Assembly (NCBI RefSeq): GCF_008579165.1
Contig: NZ_BKCN01000005.1
Length of the DNA stretch: 64,000 bases
Reading direction: 5' to 3' (one strand)
DNA from: Iodidimonas nitroreducens
Lineage (GTDB): Bacteria > Pseudomonadota > Alphaproteobacteria > Sphingomonadales > Rhodothalassiaceae
The notes beneath the pieces are model-generated. The model saw only the letters and a program-made list of their open reading frames with translations. It made no database searches and was not told the DNA's origin. Position 1 is the first letter of the stretch. Each line of letters opens with the position of its first letter. This document shows, piece after piece, positions 46,707 through 55,533 of this stretch. The position numbers and the translations under genes were made by a program.

Positions 46707-47183
46707 ATGAGCCAGCACCGGCAGACGGTTTTTTTTGAAGATTTCAAGATCGGACAAGAGGATCATTTCGGGCGCTATGAAGTGACCCGGGATGAGGTGA
46801 TCGATTTTGCCCGGCGCTATGATCCCCAGCCCTTTCATGTGGATGATGAAGCGGCGCGATCCTCATTATTTGGGGGGTTATGCGCTTCGGGCTGGCATAC
46901 ATGCGCCATGACCATGCGGATGATGGTGGATCATATGAAAGAGAATGGTGTTGCCTCTTTGGGTTCACCGGGGGTTGATGAAATCCGTTGGTTGCAGCCG
47001 GTTTTCCCCGGGGACGTGTTAAGCGTGCAGATGAAGATTACGAACACGCGTCGCTTGAAATCCCGGCCCGAAATAGGCAATATCCAAAGCGACTACACAG
47101 TCCTCAATCAAAAGGGTGAGCCCGTACTGACCTTTAAAAGCAATGGCTTTTTTGCGGCACGGTCTGCTGGGGAAACTATCTGA
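46707..47183 (+). CDS. MaoC-like acyl dehydratase
   Basis: The 158-residue single hotdog-fold protein has FEDFKIGQEDHFGRYEVTRDEVIDFARRYDPQPFHVDDEAA, in which Asp and His of the hydratase-2 motif (D-x4-H) are present (YDPQPFH), followed by SLFGGLCASGWHT. R-specific enoyl-CoA hydratase or a related dehydratase of acyl-CoA is the likely activity. It stands alone 125 bp after ychF; the nearby SDR of MFE-2 type could use its product (inference). Confidence 0.88.
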   Translation: MSQHRQTVFFEDFKIGQEDHFGRYEVTRDEVIDFARRYDPQPFHVDDEAARSSLFGGLCASGWHTCAMTMRMMVDHMKENGVASLGSPGVDEIRWLQPVFPGDVLSVQMKITNTRRLKSRPEIGNIQSDYTVLNQKGEPVLTFKSNGFFAARSAGETI

Positions 47184-47257
47184 TTGGCTTGATCTGCGAT
47201 GGCGCTGTCTGACTGGGATTGTGTTTGGTTTGTTTCGTTTTTTCAGGAGTTAAATAT

Positions 47258-47608
47258 ATGCGTTCTTTGTCTGTCATCGCTTTGCTGGTTGCCACAATGG
47301 GGATGAACACGGCTCTTGCTCAGGTCCTGAGCGTTGAAAGCGCTCAGGATCAGCTGCGGAATGCCTGCAAGGCCGAGCGGGGGACCGATGCCGAGACCTG
47401 TGATTGCTATGTGGACTCACTGGCCCAAACCCTGCCCAAAGACGATTTTGAAAAGATGGTCGTTTTGGCTGCCATCGCCATCAGTGGCGATGATGAAAAA
47501 ATGACCCAATTCGTCGAGGAGCAGGAACTGACCTATGATGTGCGAAATGAAATGCTGGTGGATACCCGGGCAGCGCTGACAGCGGCGGAAAAAAGCTGCG
47601 GTCTTTGA
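47258..47608 (+). CDS. Small secreted protein of unknown function
   Basis: The 116-residue product has a signal peptide (cleavage likely after ALA at residue ~22). The mature part is helical and acidic with three conserved-looking cysteines: ACKAERGTDAETCDCYVDSL and a final KSCGL. The pattern C-x10-C-x-C resembles small periplasmic helical proteins often annotated as hypothetical. CAGGAG lies before the ATG at 47258, which is preferred to an upstream in-frame ATG at 47219 that would place a hydrophobic stretch ahead of the signal. No function is proposed. A strong terminator follows. Confidence 0.7.
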   Translation: MRSLSVIALLVATMGMNTALAQVLSVESAQDQLRNACKAERGTDAETCDCYVDSLAQTLPKDDFEKMVVLAAIAISGDDEKMTQFVEEQELTYDVRNEMLVDTRAALTAAEKSCGL

Positions 47609-47634
47609 CGCCATCACAGGATCTGAACATAAAG

Positions 47635-47674
47635 AAAAAAGGGCACTCCTTTCATCAAGGCGGTGCCCTTTTTT
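47635..47674. terminator. Bidirectional rho-independent terminator
   Basis: AAAAAAGGGCAC (47635-47646) pairs perfectly with GTGCCCTTTTTT (47663-47674) around a 16-nt loop, giving a U-tract on both strands. It lies between the convergent secreted-protein gene (ending 47608) and the atp operon (ending 47713) and can terminate both. Confidence 0.9.
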
Positions 47675-47712
47675 ATGGCTTTAAGGAAAAGATGCGAAAG
47701 CCGAGAGAGCGA

Positions 47713-48336
47713 TTATTGTTCCAGGCTTTTGATAGATTGCGCCATGGCGGTGGAGCCTTTTTTCCCGGCCAATTGCTCGCGCATCACCCGGCGGGCGGCC
47801 TCAACAGCGATATGGGCGGCTTCGGCCCGCAGGCTTTTGATGGCATCGAGCTTGGCTTGATTGATTTTTTGCGCGGCCATCTCTTCCCGCCGACCGGCCA
47901 TGCGATCCATGGCGATCACCGCATCATCCATCAACAAACGTGAATCTTCTTCCGCTTGATTGAGGATGGCTTCGGCTTCGGCCGTTGCTTCTTTCTGACG
48001 GCGCTGCCGCTGGGCCAGATCGGCCTGCGCCTCTTCGCGAAGCTGGCGGGCTTCTTCGATCTGTCCGGCAATGCGATCAGACCGATCATCAAGCGCCTTG
48101 GCGATCATTTTGTGGACGCCAAGCCAAAGCATCAGACCGACAAAAATCAAAAAACCAGCGGCAACAAAAAATTCAGCCGATTGCAGCAAACCCCCATCTT
48201 GATGGGCATCAACCTCGACCAGTTCCTGCTGAACCGCTTCCTGATGACCGCCTTGGCCGCCCTGGCCGCCTTGTGCCGCCAGATCATCCGCCGCAAAATC
48301 AGCCATTATGAAAAATTGAAGATCACGCGCCATCAT
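47713..48336 (-). CDS. atpF: ATP synthase Fo subunit b
   Basis: This is one of the two different peripheral-stalk subunits. After an N-terminal extension of ~50 residues rich in Gln/Gly (AAQGGQGGQGGHQ) it has a single membrane helix (EFFVAAGFLIFVGLMLWLGV) and a long charged coiled coil. The ATG at 48336 overlaps the b' stop; an alternative ATG at 48303 would remove 11 residues. It is the last gene of the Fo operon here; the F1 genes are not adjacent, as is usual in Alphaproteobacteria. Confidence 0.93.
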   Translation of the reverse strand: MMARDLQFFIMADFAADDLAAQGGQGGQGGHQEAVQQELVEVDAHQDGGLLQSAEFFVAAGFLIFVGLMLWLGVHKMIAKALDDRSDRIAGQIEEARQLREEAQADLAQRQRRQKEATAEAEAILNQAEEDSRLLMDDAVIAMDRMAGRREEMAAQKINQAKLDAIKSLRAEAAHIAVEAARRVMREQLAGKKGSTAMAQSIKSLEQ

Positions 48337-48824
48337 GCTGCCTCCGAACGGACTTGTGAAACGACGGCCTCAAGATCTTTAGCGGCAAGCTCTTCGCCCG
48401 CTAAACGCGCGATGATCGATGCGGCGACCTCTGCCGCCACCCCATCCACTTCGGATAGTGCCGATCTGAACTCTTTATCAATTTCGGCTTGGGTCTCGAC
48501 CATTCTGGCATCGAGCTTGGCTTGGGTTTCGGCCATCAACTGATCGGTCCTTTGGCGAATATCCGCCTTGGTCCGTTCGGCGATGGCTGCGGCCTTGGCC
48601 CGCGCTTCTGAAAGGGTCGCTTCATAGGCCGCCGTTAACTCATCCGATTTTGCCGACATCTGCCGTGCAGCATCAAGATCGGCTTCGATCTGTTCTGATC
48701 GCTCGACCATCGTGCGTTCCACGCGGGGCAGGCCAATGCGGGCCATAACCAGCCAAAGCACGCCAAAGGCGATCATCAGCCAGATGATCTGTGGTGCAAA
48801 AAGCGCCGGATCAAACTGTGGCAT
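48333..48824 (-). CDS. atpG: ATP synthase Fo subunit b'
   Basis: The second stalk subunit, 163 residues, begins MPQFDPALFAPQIIWLMIAFGVLW, the typical b' membrane helix, and continues with a coiled coil. It lies between atpE and atpF and overlaps atpF by 4 bp. The presence of both b and b' is characteristic of Alphaproteobacteria and photosynthetic lineages. Confidence 0.93.
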   Translation of the reverse strand: MPQFDPALFAPQIIWLMIAFGVLWLVMARIGLPRVERTMVERSEQIEADLDAARQMSAKSDELTAAYEATLSEARAKAAAIAERTKADIRQRTDQLMAETQAKLDARMVETQAEIDKEFRSALSEVDGVAAEVAASIIARLAGEELAAKDLEAVVSQVRSEAA

Positions 48825-48941
48825 CTTGCTTCCTTTTGATCGAACAACGGTTCAGATCACGCCCCGGCCATTGAAGGCCCCCAATCCGGCTGATCCGAAT
48901 TCGGGCGGCATCCATGGCCGGGTGCAATCTCGTTTGCTGCC

Positions 48942-49169
48942 TTAAGCGACGAACAAAAGAATGAGGGCAACGAGGAACGAAAAAATGCCCAGAGCTTCTG
49001 TCACCGCGAACCCGAAAATCAGTGTCGGGCGGAGTTTATCGGCGGCGGCCGGATTGCGCAATGCGGCCTGAAGGAAATAGCCAAAGATCAGGCCAAGGCC
49101 GATCCCTGCGCCACCCATGCCCAAAGTGGCAATTCCGGCGCCGATCAATTTTGCGGCTTCTGCGTCCAT
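48942..49169 (-). CDS. atpE: ATP synthase Fo subunit c
   Basis: The proton-carrying ring subunit has 75 residues in two helices with the polar loop RNPAAADKLRP. The essential carboxylate is Glu in FAVTEALGIFSFLVAL of helix 2, and helix 1 carries the glycine zipper GMGGAGIGLGLIFG. The Glu is embedded in a proton-type site without the Gln/Ser sodium ligands. The length and loop are normal. Confidence 0.97.
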   Translation of the reverse strand: MDAEAAKLIGAGIATLGMGGAGIGLGLIFGYFLQAALRNPAAADKLRPTLIFGFAVTEALGIFSFLVALILLFVA

Positions 49170-49261
49170 GTGTCAGTCCTTTCGAATGAGGTCGGTTGAT
49201 GATGCAAGAGCGTCACACCGGTTGACGGTTGGTGATTTGGGATGAAAGAGCCTTTAGCCGA

Positions 49262-50008
49262 TCAATGCTCAAGATTGACGGCATCATTGAGATAAACGCA
49301 GGTCAAAAGCGCGAAGACATAAGCCTGCACAACAGCGACAAGAAGTTCAAGGGCATTAAGGATCACAATCATCAGCGCGGGCAGGACCGAAATGCTCGAT
49401 AAAAAGCCTCCGGCCAGCAAAAGGCTGACGATGAAACCCGCAAAAACCTTCAACAGAATGTGCCCCGCCGTCATATTGGCGAACAAACGCACCGAATGGG
49501 TGACGGGACGCGACAAAAACGAGATGACCTCGATCACCACGATCAGGGGCAGCAAAACAACCGGCGTATCCCGGGGGATGAACATCCCCAGAAAATGCAT
49601 ACCATGATTGATGAAGCCGATGATGATGGTGGCAAGGAAAATCAAGCCGGCAAAGGCGAATGTCACCGCCAGATGGCTGGTTACCGTAAAGGAATAGGGC
49701 AAAAGACCGATCAGATTGCCTGCCAGAATGAACATGAACAGGGTAAAAACGAAGGGCACATAAGACCGACCTTTCTGGCCGATATTTTCTTTCACCATGC
49801 CTGCGATGAATTCATAGCACATCTCGACCATCGACTGCCAACGCCCGGGGACGAGGCTGCTGCGGCGCATCCCCATCAGCACGAAAAATACTACACTGAC
49901 ACTGGTGGCCAGCATGAAAATGCCGGCATTGGTCAATGAGGCATCAATCCCTGCGATGCTCAAGGGTGCGGTCGGATGAATTTCAAATTGTTCGAGCGGG
50001 TTTGCCAC
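49262..50008 (-). CDS. atpB: ATP synthase Fo subunit a
   Basis: The 248-residue membrane subunit provides the proton half-channels. The essential Arg is in THSVRLFANMTAGHILLKVF. The start MANPLEQFEIHPTAPLSIAG is typical of alphaproteobacterial subunit a. It lies between atpI and atpE in the normal Fo order, with a 92-bp gap before atpE. Confidence 0.97.
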   Translation of the reverse strand: MANPLEQFEIHPTAPLSIAGIDASLTNAGIFMLATSVSVVFFVLMGMRRSSLVPGRWQSMVEMCYEFIAGMVKENIGQKGRSYVPFVFTLFMFILAGNLIGLLPYSFTVTSHLAVTFAFAGLIFLATIIIGFINHGMHFLGMFIPRDTPVVLLPLIVVIEVISFLSRPVTHSVRLFANMTAGHILLKVFAGFIVSLLLAGGFLSSISVLPALMIVILNALELLVAVVQAYVFALLTCVYLNDAVNLEH

Positions 50009-50045
50009 GCTTCCATGCTCCGGTGAAAGTCTTCCAACTATCGGT

Positions 50046-50387
50046 TTACTTCATGTCGTCTCGGTCGTCAGTATCGCTTTGGTCCACCAGCAAGCGCATC
50101 AGATTGCGAATACCCGTAACCGTTCCCACCAGCAACAGCGCAATCAGAAAAATCGGCGTGGTGCCAAACCAGCGATCCAGCCAGTAGCCTAAGAAGGCCC
50201 CCACTGCAACCGCCGAGACGAATTCAAGACCCATTCGATAGCCCTGTGACAGGCTTTGGCCCTGTTGTCCGTCGTCTGATCCCGTGCCGTTCTCTTTTTG
50301 ATCGAGACCCTGTTTGGCACGCGCGTCCTGCAACCTCTTTTTGAAGTCGTCTTTTCGATGCGCCTGCTTCTTTGAATCCACGATCAT
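50046..50387 (-). CDS. atpI: ATP synthase assembly protein AtpI
   Basis: This small protein with two membrane helices (YRMGLEFVSAVAVGAFLGYWLDRWFG and FLIALLLVGTVTGIRNL) has the AtpI/Gene 1 signature GYWLDRWFGT. It helps assemble the c ring. The ATG at 50387 (113 residues) is preferred to a TTG at 50420; neither has a clear ribosome site. It leads the Fo operon. Confidence 0.87.
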   Translation of the reverse strand: MIVDSKKQAHRKDDFKKRLQDARAKQGLDQKENGTGSDDGQQGQSLSQGYRMGLEFVSAVAVGAFLGYWLDRWFGTTPIFLIALLLVGTVTGIRNLMRLLVDQSDTDDRDDMK

Positions 50388-50447
50388 TGGCCGTTTCTGA
50401 TAGGCATCCGCGCCCGGCAAGCGCCTGACGCGATCAAATGCGCGCGC

Positions 50448-50476
50448 ACTATAGAAGCGGGTCCGGGGCCTGTCAA
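50448..50476 (-). promoter_or_regulatory. Near-consensus sigma-70 promoter of the atp operon
   Basis: Reading the minus strand, TTGACA (50476-50471) is followed by exactly 17 bp and TATAGT (50453-50448). This is 11 of 12 matches to the consensus with ideal spacing. Transcription should start near 50441, about 54 nt before the atpI ATG. Confidence 0.85.
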
Positions 50477-50557
50477 GAAAAGGTGATCATTATTTAACCT
50501 GCTGAAAAACATGGATTATTTGTAGCGCAAGAGGGATGTGAGCCGGGCTATCCGCAA

Positions 50558-53500
50558 TTATTGGGCGGCCACCATCTGTTCGGCCCGTTCCAGATCCACA
50601 GAAACCAGCTGCGACAGGCCCCGTTCGGCCATGGTCACCCCAAACAGGCGATGCATCCGGGCCATCGTGACTTCATTATGGGTTACGATCAAAAATCGGG
50701 TTCTGGTGCGGCTGATCATATCATCGAGCAGGGTGCACAGGCGCTCCACATTGGCTTCATCAAGGGGGGCATCCACTTCATCAAGCACACAGATCGGCGA
50801 TGGATTGGTAATGAAAACGGCAAAAATCAGGGACAGGGCGGTCAGCGCCTGTTCGCCCCCCGATAAAAGAGACAGATTTTGCAGGCGCTTGCCCGGGGGG
50901 CTGGCCATGATTTCCAGTCCGGCATCCAGAGGATCATCCGATTCGACGAGTTCCAATTGCGCATGCCCCCCGCCAAACAGCGTTTGAAACAGCGAGGTGA
51001 AATGCCCGTTCACCGCATTGAAGGCGGTGAGCAGGCGATCCCGCCCTTCGCGATTGAGGCTGCCAATGGCATGGCGCAGGCGGCCAATGGCGGCTTCCAG
51101 ATCCCTGCGCTCGGTTTCTATATGATTGAGTTGTTCCGTGATTTCGGCCAGTTCCTCTTCGGCGCGCAAATTCACCGGCCCCATCCGATCGCGATCGGCC
51201 TTCAGATCTTTGAGATTGCCTTGCAGGCTTTCGATATCGGGCAAATCCTCAGGCGATTCCACAGCCAGCTTGTGCAAAAGATCGGGGGGCGGGCATTGAA
51301 AGCTTTCTCCGCACAGCCGCGCCAAGGCGGCCCGGCGTTCCCGGGCGGCTTCAAAGGAGGATTCCATCCGCGCCCGGCTTTCACGCACATCGAAAAGGGC
51401 GGTTTGGGCGGCTTTGAGGGCTTTGTCTTTTTCTGCGAAAGCGGTTTCCGCCTGCGCCACTTCATCGGCGGCATCGCGCCGGGCTTCTTGTGCCTTCTTC
51501 AGTTCATCGGCCAGCGCCTGATGTTTGGCGGCGCTGTCCTGATCGGGGATGCTGAGCTTTTGTTGCTCGGAACGTGCGCTTTGGCGGCGTTTATCCAGAT
51601 CGGCCAAGTGATCTTCGGCGCGTTTCAGGCGGCTTGTCCAGGCGGTGATCTCGCTATCGATGGCGAGCAAACGTTGCTGCCGGTTTTCGGCCTCGCGCTT
51701 TTGGGTTTCAAAGGCAGAGCGGGCGGCGCTCGCCTCGCGCCGGGCTGTTTCCAACTCGGTTTTTTTTCCCTCAACCCGGCGGTCCAGATCAGCAGGATCG
51801 GGGAGGGCCGCCAAAGTTTTTTGGAGGTTTTCCTTGCGGGAAAGCGCCGCGCTCAGATCCTGTTCCAGAGTTTTGCGTGATTCTTCAAGGCCCGCAAGGC
51901 GCGAGGCCCTTTTGCTGGCGGCAAGCTCTTTTTCCGATAGCTGCTTGCGCAGATCGCGCAGCTGCGCTTCGGCTTCATGGCCAATCCGGCGCTGACCCTG
52001 TTCATCATTACGCGCCTTATCAACAGCGGCTTGGGCCGTGCGATAATCCATCTGGGCGGTTTCCCGCCGCTTTTCATGGGCGGCTTCCTCGATCTTGAGG
52101 GCCGCAAAGCGATTTTTCTGTTGTAAAAGCACCGCAGCGGCAGAGGGGGCCCGGGCGCTGCTATAAAGCCCATCCCAGCGCATCATCGCACCATCAGGGG
52201 TCACCAGCCTTTGGCCGGGGCGCAATTGGGGGGCAAGGCGATCAAGCTCTGCCCGGTTTGGAACCAGCCCGATCTGCGTCAGGCGGCGGCTGAGAACAGA
52301 GGGCGCCTTCACCCACTGGCTGATCGCCTGTGCCGCAGGGGGCAAAGCGGGGGTTTCGGGATAATCGGGCAGATGACGCCAGATCCGATCTGCGTCTTCT
52401 GTGCCTTGAGCTTTTTCCCGATCATCATGGGCGGCATCCAGATCATCGCCTAAGGCTGCCCCCAAAGCCTGTTCATAGCCGGGTTCAACGCTGATTTTGG
52501 TGGCCAGCGCGGCGGCCCGTCCGGGGGCTTTATCCTTCAGGCGCTTCTCCAGGGCGGCGATTTCGCCGGTGATATGGGCCATCGCACTGCTGATTTCCGA
52601 GAGAGCCGCGCGCTTTTGATCCATCAGTTCGTGGGCGGCGGCGGTGCGGCGGGTGGCGTCTTCAAGGGCCTTATTGCGCTGTTCCACGCTTTCGATCTGC
52701 CGGGCCAGATCGGCTTCAAGGCGGGCGATATCGGCCTGATCCTCGTGATCCGCCGATAGCAGATCGATAGCCTTTTGATTTTCCAGCATATCGGCCTGCC
52801 CGCGATCAAGACGCCGCATCAGGGTCGCCAGATCGCTGCCAAGGCTGGAACGCCTGCCTCGCGCCTCGATCATCTGCTGATTGATCGCATCATGGGCTTG
52901 TTCGGCCAGCCGATTATGCTGATCGGCCTCAATCAGGCGGGCTTTGGCCTCGGCATGGGATTTTTGCTGATTTTCGAGGCCCGCGATCAGGCTTTGGCGT
53001 TCCTGTTGAAGGCGGTCCAGCGCCTGCCGGGCATCATGGCGGCTTTCACCCTCCCGTTCTTCATCGCGGTTGATCTGTTCGATCTGCCGGGCGATGGTCT
53101 CCAAGGCATCGGCCCGCCTTTGATCTTCATGGCGCAATTGATCTGCGGCCTGGCTCAGCCTTTGCACTCTGGCGGCACAATGGGCTTCGGTCTGACGCAA
53201 TTCGGGCAGAAGGGCGGCCAGTTTTTCATGGGCGGCTTCCAATGCGGATAATTGCAAATTAAGGCTTGCCACCTCCTGATCGGCTTTGCGGATCGTCGCT
53301 TCATAGCTTTCGCTTTGGGTGCTGACCATGCGCCATTCCTGATAGAGCAGGCAGCCTTCGGCTTGGCGGATGCGATCACTGATCTGGCGATAGCGTTCGG
53401 CCTGCTTTGCCTGCCGCTTCAGGCTGGTGGCTTGGCTTTCAAGGCGGCTGAGGCTGTCTTGCAGACGCAAAAGATTGGCTTCGGTGGCCTTTAATTTCTG

Positions 53501-54043
53501 CTCGGCTTCCCGGCGGCGGCTATGCAGCCCGGAAATGCCTGCGGCTTCTTCTAAAATGGCCCGGCGATCCCGGGGCTTGGCGGAAATCAGCGCCCCCACC
53601 CGGCCCTGGCTTACCATCGCCGGGGAATGGGCCCCGGTGGCCGCATCGGCAAATAAAAGCTGCACATCTTTTGCCCGCACATCGCGACCATTGATGCGAT
53701 AGGATGAGCCCTGATCGCGCTCGATCCGGCGGGTGATTTCCAGCCGGTCTTCATCATCAAAGGCCCCGGGAAGCGTGCGATCGGGATTTTCAACGACCAG
53801 CGAGACTTCTGCCAGATTGCGCGCGGGCCGACGATCGGTGCCGGCAAAAATCACATCGTCCATGCCCGATCCGCGCATGGATCTTGCCGAATTTTCGCCC
53901 ATCACCCAGCGCAGGGCTTCCACCAGATTCGATTTGCCGCAGCCATTGGGGCCCACGACCCCCGTGAGTCCGGGTTCGATCCGAAGTTCGGTCGGATCGA
54001 CAAAGGACTTGAAGCCGGTCAGTCGAAGCCGTGTAAACTGCAA
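50558..54043 (-). CDS. smc: Chromosome segregation protein SMC
   Basis: The 1161-residue SMC ATPase compacts and segregates chromosomes as a dimer. Walker A GPNGCGKSN lies at residues 31-39. Long coiled coils flank a hinge near residue ~530-640 (GYEQALGAALGDDLDAAHDD). The C-terminal head has SLLSGGEQALTALSLIFA and Walker B PICVLDEVDAPLDEAN. The start is TTG at 54043 with GAGG upstream. It lies 15 bp after the DsbA-like gene in one direction. ScpA/ScpB are not in the window. The frame is uninterrupted for 3.5 kb. Confidence 0.97.
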   Translation of the reverse strand: MQFTRLRLTGFKSFVDPTELRIEPGLTGVVGPNGCGKSNLVEALRWVMGENSARSMRGSGMDDVIFAGTDRRPARNLAEVSLVVENPDRTLPGAFDDEDRLEITRRIERDQGSSYRINGRDVRAKDVQLLFADAATGAHSPAMVSQGRVGALISAKPRDRRAILEEAAGISGLHSRRREAEQKLKATEANLLRLQDSLSRLESQATSLKRQAKQAERYRQISDRIRQAEGCLLYQEWRMVSTQSESYEATIRKADQEVASLNLQLSALEAAHEKLAALLPELRQTEAHCAARVQRLSQAADQLRHEDQRRADALETIARQIEQINRDEEREGESRHDARQALDRLQQERQSLIAGLENQQKSHAEAKARLIEADQHNRLAEQAHDAINQQMIEARGRRSSLGSDLATLMRRLDRGQADMLENQKAIDLLSADHEDQADIARLEADLARQIESVEQRNKALEDATRRTAAAHELMDQKRAALSEISSAMAHITGEIAALEKRLKDKAPGRAAALATKISVEPGYEQALGAALGDDLDAAHDDREKAQGTEDADRIWRHLPDYPETPALPPAAQAISQWVKAPSVLSRRLTQIGLVPNRAELDRLAPQLRPGQRLVTPDGAMMRWDGLYSSARAPSAAAVLLQQKNRFAALKIEEAAHEKRRETAQMDYRTAQAAVDKARNDEQGQRRIGHEAEAQLRDLRKQLSEKELAASKRASRLAGLEESRKTLEQDLSAALSRKENLQKTLAALPDPADLDRRVEGKKTELETARREASAARSAFETQKREAENRQQRLLAIDSEITAWTSRLKRAEDHLADLDKRRQSARSEQQKLSIPDQDSAAKHQALADELKKAQEARRDAADEVAQAETAFAEKDKALKAAQTALFDVRESRARMESSFEAARERRAALARLCGESFQCPPPDLLHKLAVESPEDLPDIESLQGNLKDLKADRDRMGPVNLRAEEELAEITEQLNHIETERRDLEAAIGRLRHAIGSLNREGRDRLLTAFNAVNGHFTSLFQTLFGGGHAQLELVESDDPLDAGLEIMASPPGKRLQNLSLLSGGEQALTALSLIFAVFITNPSPICVLDEVDAPLDEANVERLCTLLDDMISRTRTRFLIVTHNEVTMARMHRLFGVTMAERGLSQLVSVDLERAEQMVAAQ

Positions 54044-54058
54044 GGCAGGAGCCTCAGG

Positions 54059-54811
54059 CTAGAGTTCGTCATTGATCATTTTGGCCAGACCTTCATAATT
54101 CTGGGCTTCTGCCCCCCGCTTTTTACCATCAACGATGATGGTGGGCGTGCCGGTGATCTGCCAGCGCGCTTGCCCGCCGCTGGTCATTTCAACCAGATGC
54201 TGCTGCAAATCGCGCTCGGCAAGGCATTGATCGAATTCGGTGCGGCTGATCCCCGCCCGGCGCACCAAAGCCGCCATATCATCAATCACCTGCCCCTGAT
54301 CCCGGGCATTGGCCAGCCATTCGCGCTGGCGGGAAAAGAAAAGATCAGACAGCGGAAAAAACCGTTCCGGCCCAAAACAGCGGGAAATGCTGGAGGCCGC
54401 GAGATCGATACGGTTCATCACATAATTATAAAAAACATAGCGCACCTTGCCGGATTGGATGAAATTTTCCTTCAAACCGGGCAGCACATCCTTGTGAAAA
54501 GCAGCGCAATGGGGGCAGGTGAGGGACGCATATTCAATGATCGTGACCGGCGCATCGGGATTACCCATGGCCACACCGCCCAGGGCAAAGCCTTTTTCCG
54601 ATGCGGTATCGGTGGTGATAACATCAAGATAATTGGGGCCATCGCCTGATGCACTGGCCGTTGATTGCGCCGGGCTTTCGGCTTTGGACGATGAGGATTG
54701 AGACGGCTCATTTTCATTGCCGCAGGCAGAAAGCGTTGCCGCCATCAGGGCCAGAATCGAAAGGGCGGCACCCCGCTTATAGGCGCCAAATTGCTTTAAA
54801 TTGTGTTTCAT
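54059..54811 (-). CDS. DsbA-family thioredoxin-fold lipoprotein
   Basis: The 250-residue protein has a lipobox (MAATLSAC, modified Cys at about residue 30), a Ser/Ala-rich linker, and a DsbA/DsbG-like thioredoxin domain with CPHC in the active site (ASLTCPHCAAFHKDV) and cis-Pro in TGTPTIIVDG. Periplasmic disulfide formation is the likely role. In Alphaproteobacteria this gene typically lies between the DUF721 gene and smc, as here. No dsbB is visible. Confidence 0.92.
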   Translation of the reverse strand: MKHNLKQFGAYKRGAALSILALMAATLSACGNENEPSQSSSSKAESPAQSTASASGDGPNYLDVITTDTASEKGFALGGVAMGNPDAPVTIIEYASLTCPHCAAFHKDVLPGLKENFIQSGKVRYVFYNYVMNRIDLAASSISRCFGPERFFPLSDLFFSRQREWLANARDQGQVIDDMAALVRRAGISRTEFDQCLAERDLQQHLVEMTSGGQARWQITGTPTIIVDGKKRGAEAQNYEGLAKMINDEL

Positions 54812-54908
54812 ATGTCTTCACCTTACCAGATATAGTGATTTTAGGGCGTTTATAGCCTGATGGCTATACGGAATTTCGGCGATGTTATACTTTATTGTTG
54901 GGCTTTGC

Positions 54909-55493
54909 CTAAGGATGTTTTTTCGCCAATAGATCCGCGCCCCAGCGTTCCAGCAGGTGGCGCAGATCATCATCGGCCACCCCTTTGGCGAGATGACTTG
55001 ACTGCACCAAAGCTTCTTGATCAGGGGGGGCTTGCGGATTTTGTGCAGCCGCGCGTGCGGGTTTGGGGGGCAGGGGGCCTTGTTGGAGAAGAATACGGCT
55101 TACCGCCCGATAGCCGAAAAAGCTGTTCACCCGCTCGATGATCAGCGGTTCCTGATGTTGCAGGATGGGGGCAAAGGCCGGGGTGACCCGAATTTCAAGG
55201 CTGGCGCCCATGCGTTCGCCACGCGGAAAGTTAAGGCGCAAGGGCACGGATTGCGAGGCGATGGCGGTGCCTGTGATCATTGCCCAGCGGGCCACGATTT
55301 CCTGATTGATAAACCCCCGTGACCGCCAGACGGATCGCGCCAGATCCGGCATCAGCCGCGACAGGGGCATGGCATGGCCGCGCCGCCCGGGGGGCCGCGT
55401 GCCCGCTGAGCCGACGCCCGATGAATTTGGGGACGATGATCGTTTGACGCTTCCGGCTTTGGCTGCCACTGTGCGCGATCCGCTTTTCATCAT
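54909..55493 (-). CDS. dciA: DciA-family (DUF721) protein
   Basis: The 194-residue protein has the DUF721 core: VWRSRGFINQEIVARWAMITGTAIA, then LNFPRGERMGASLEIRVTPAFAPILQHQEPLIIERVNSFFGY, reading as the short KH-like domain. DciA is the ancestral loader of the replicative DnaB helicase in bacteria without DnaC. The ~55-residue N-terminus is basic and disordered. It is divergent from mutY with little space, so the two promoters must overlap. A 97-bp gap separates it from the DsbA-like gene. Confidence 0.88.
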   Translation of the reverse strand: MMKSGSRTVAAKAGSVKRSSSPNSSGVGSAGTRPPGRRGHAMPLSRLMPDLARSVWRSRGFINQEIVARWAMITGTAIASQSVPLRLNFPRGERMGASLEIRVTPAFAPILQHQEPLIIERVNSFFGYRAVSRILLQQGPLPPKPARAAAQNPQAPPDQEALVQSSHLAKGVADDDLRHLLERWGADLLAKKHP

Positions 55494-55533
55494 TGGGTTC
55501 TTGTCATTGACGCATGACAGTTTAGGTTATCCT

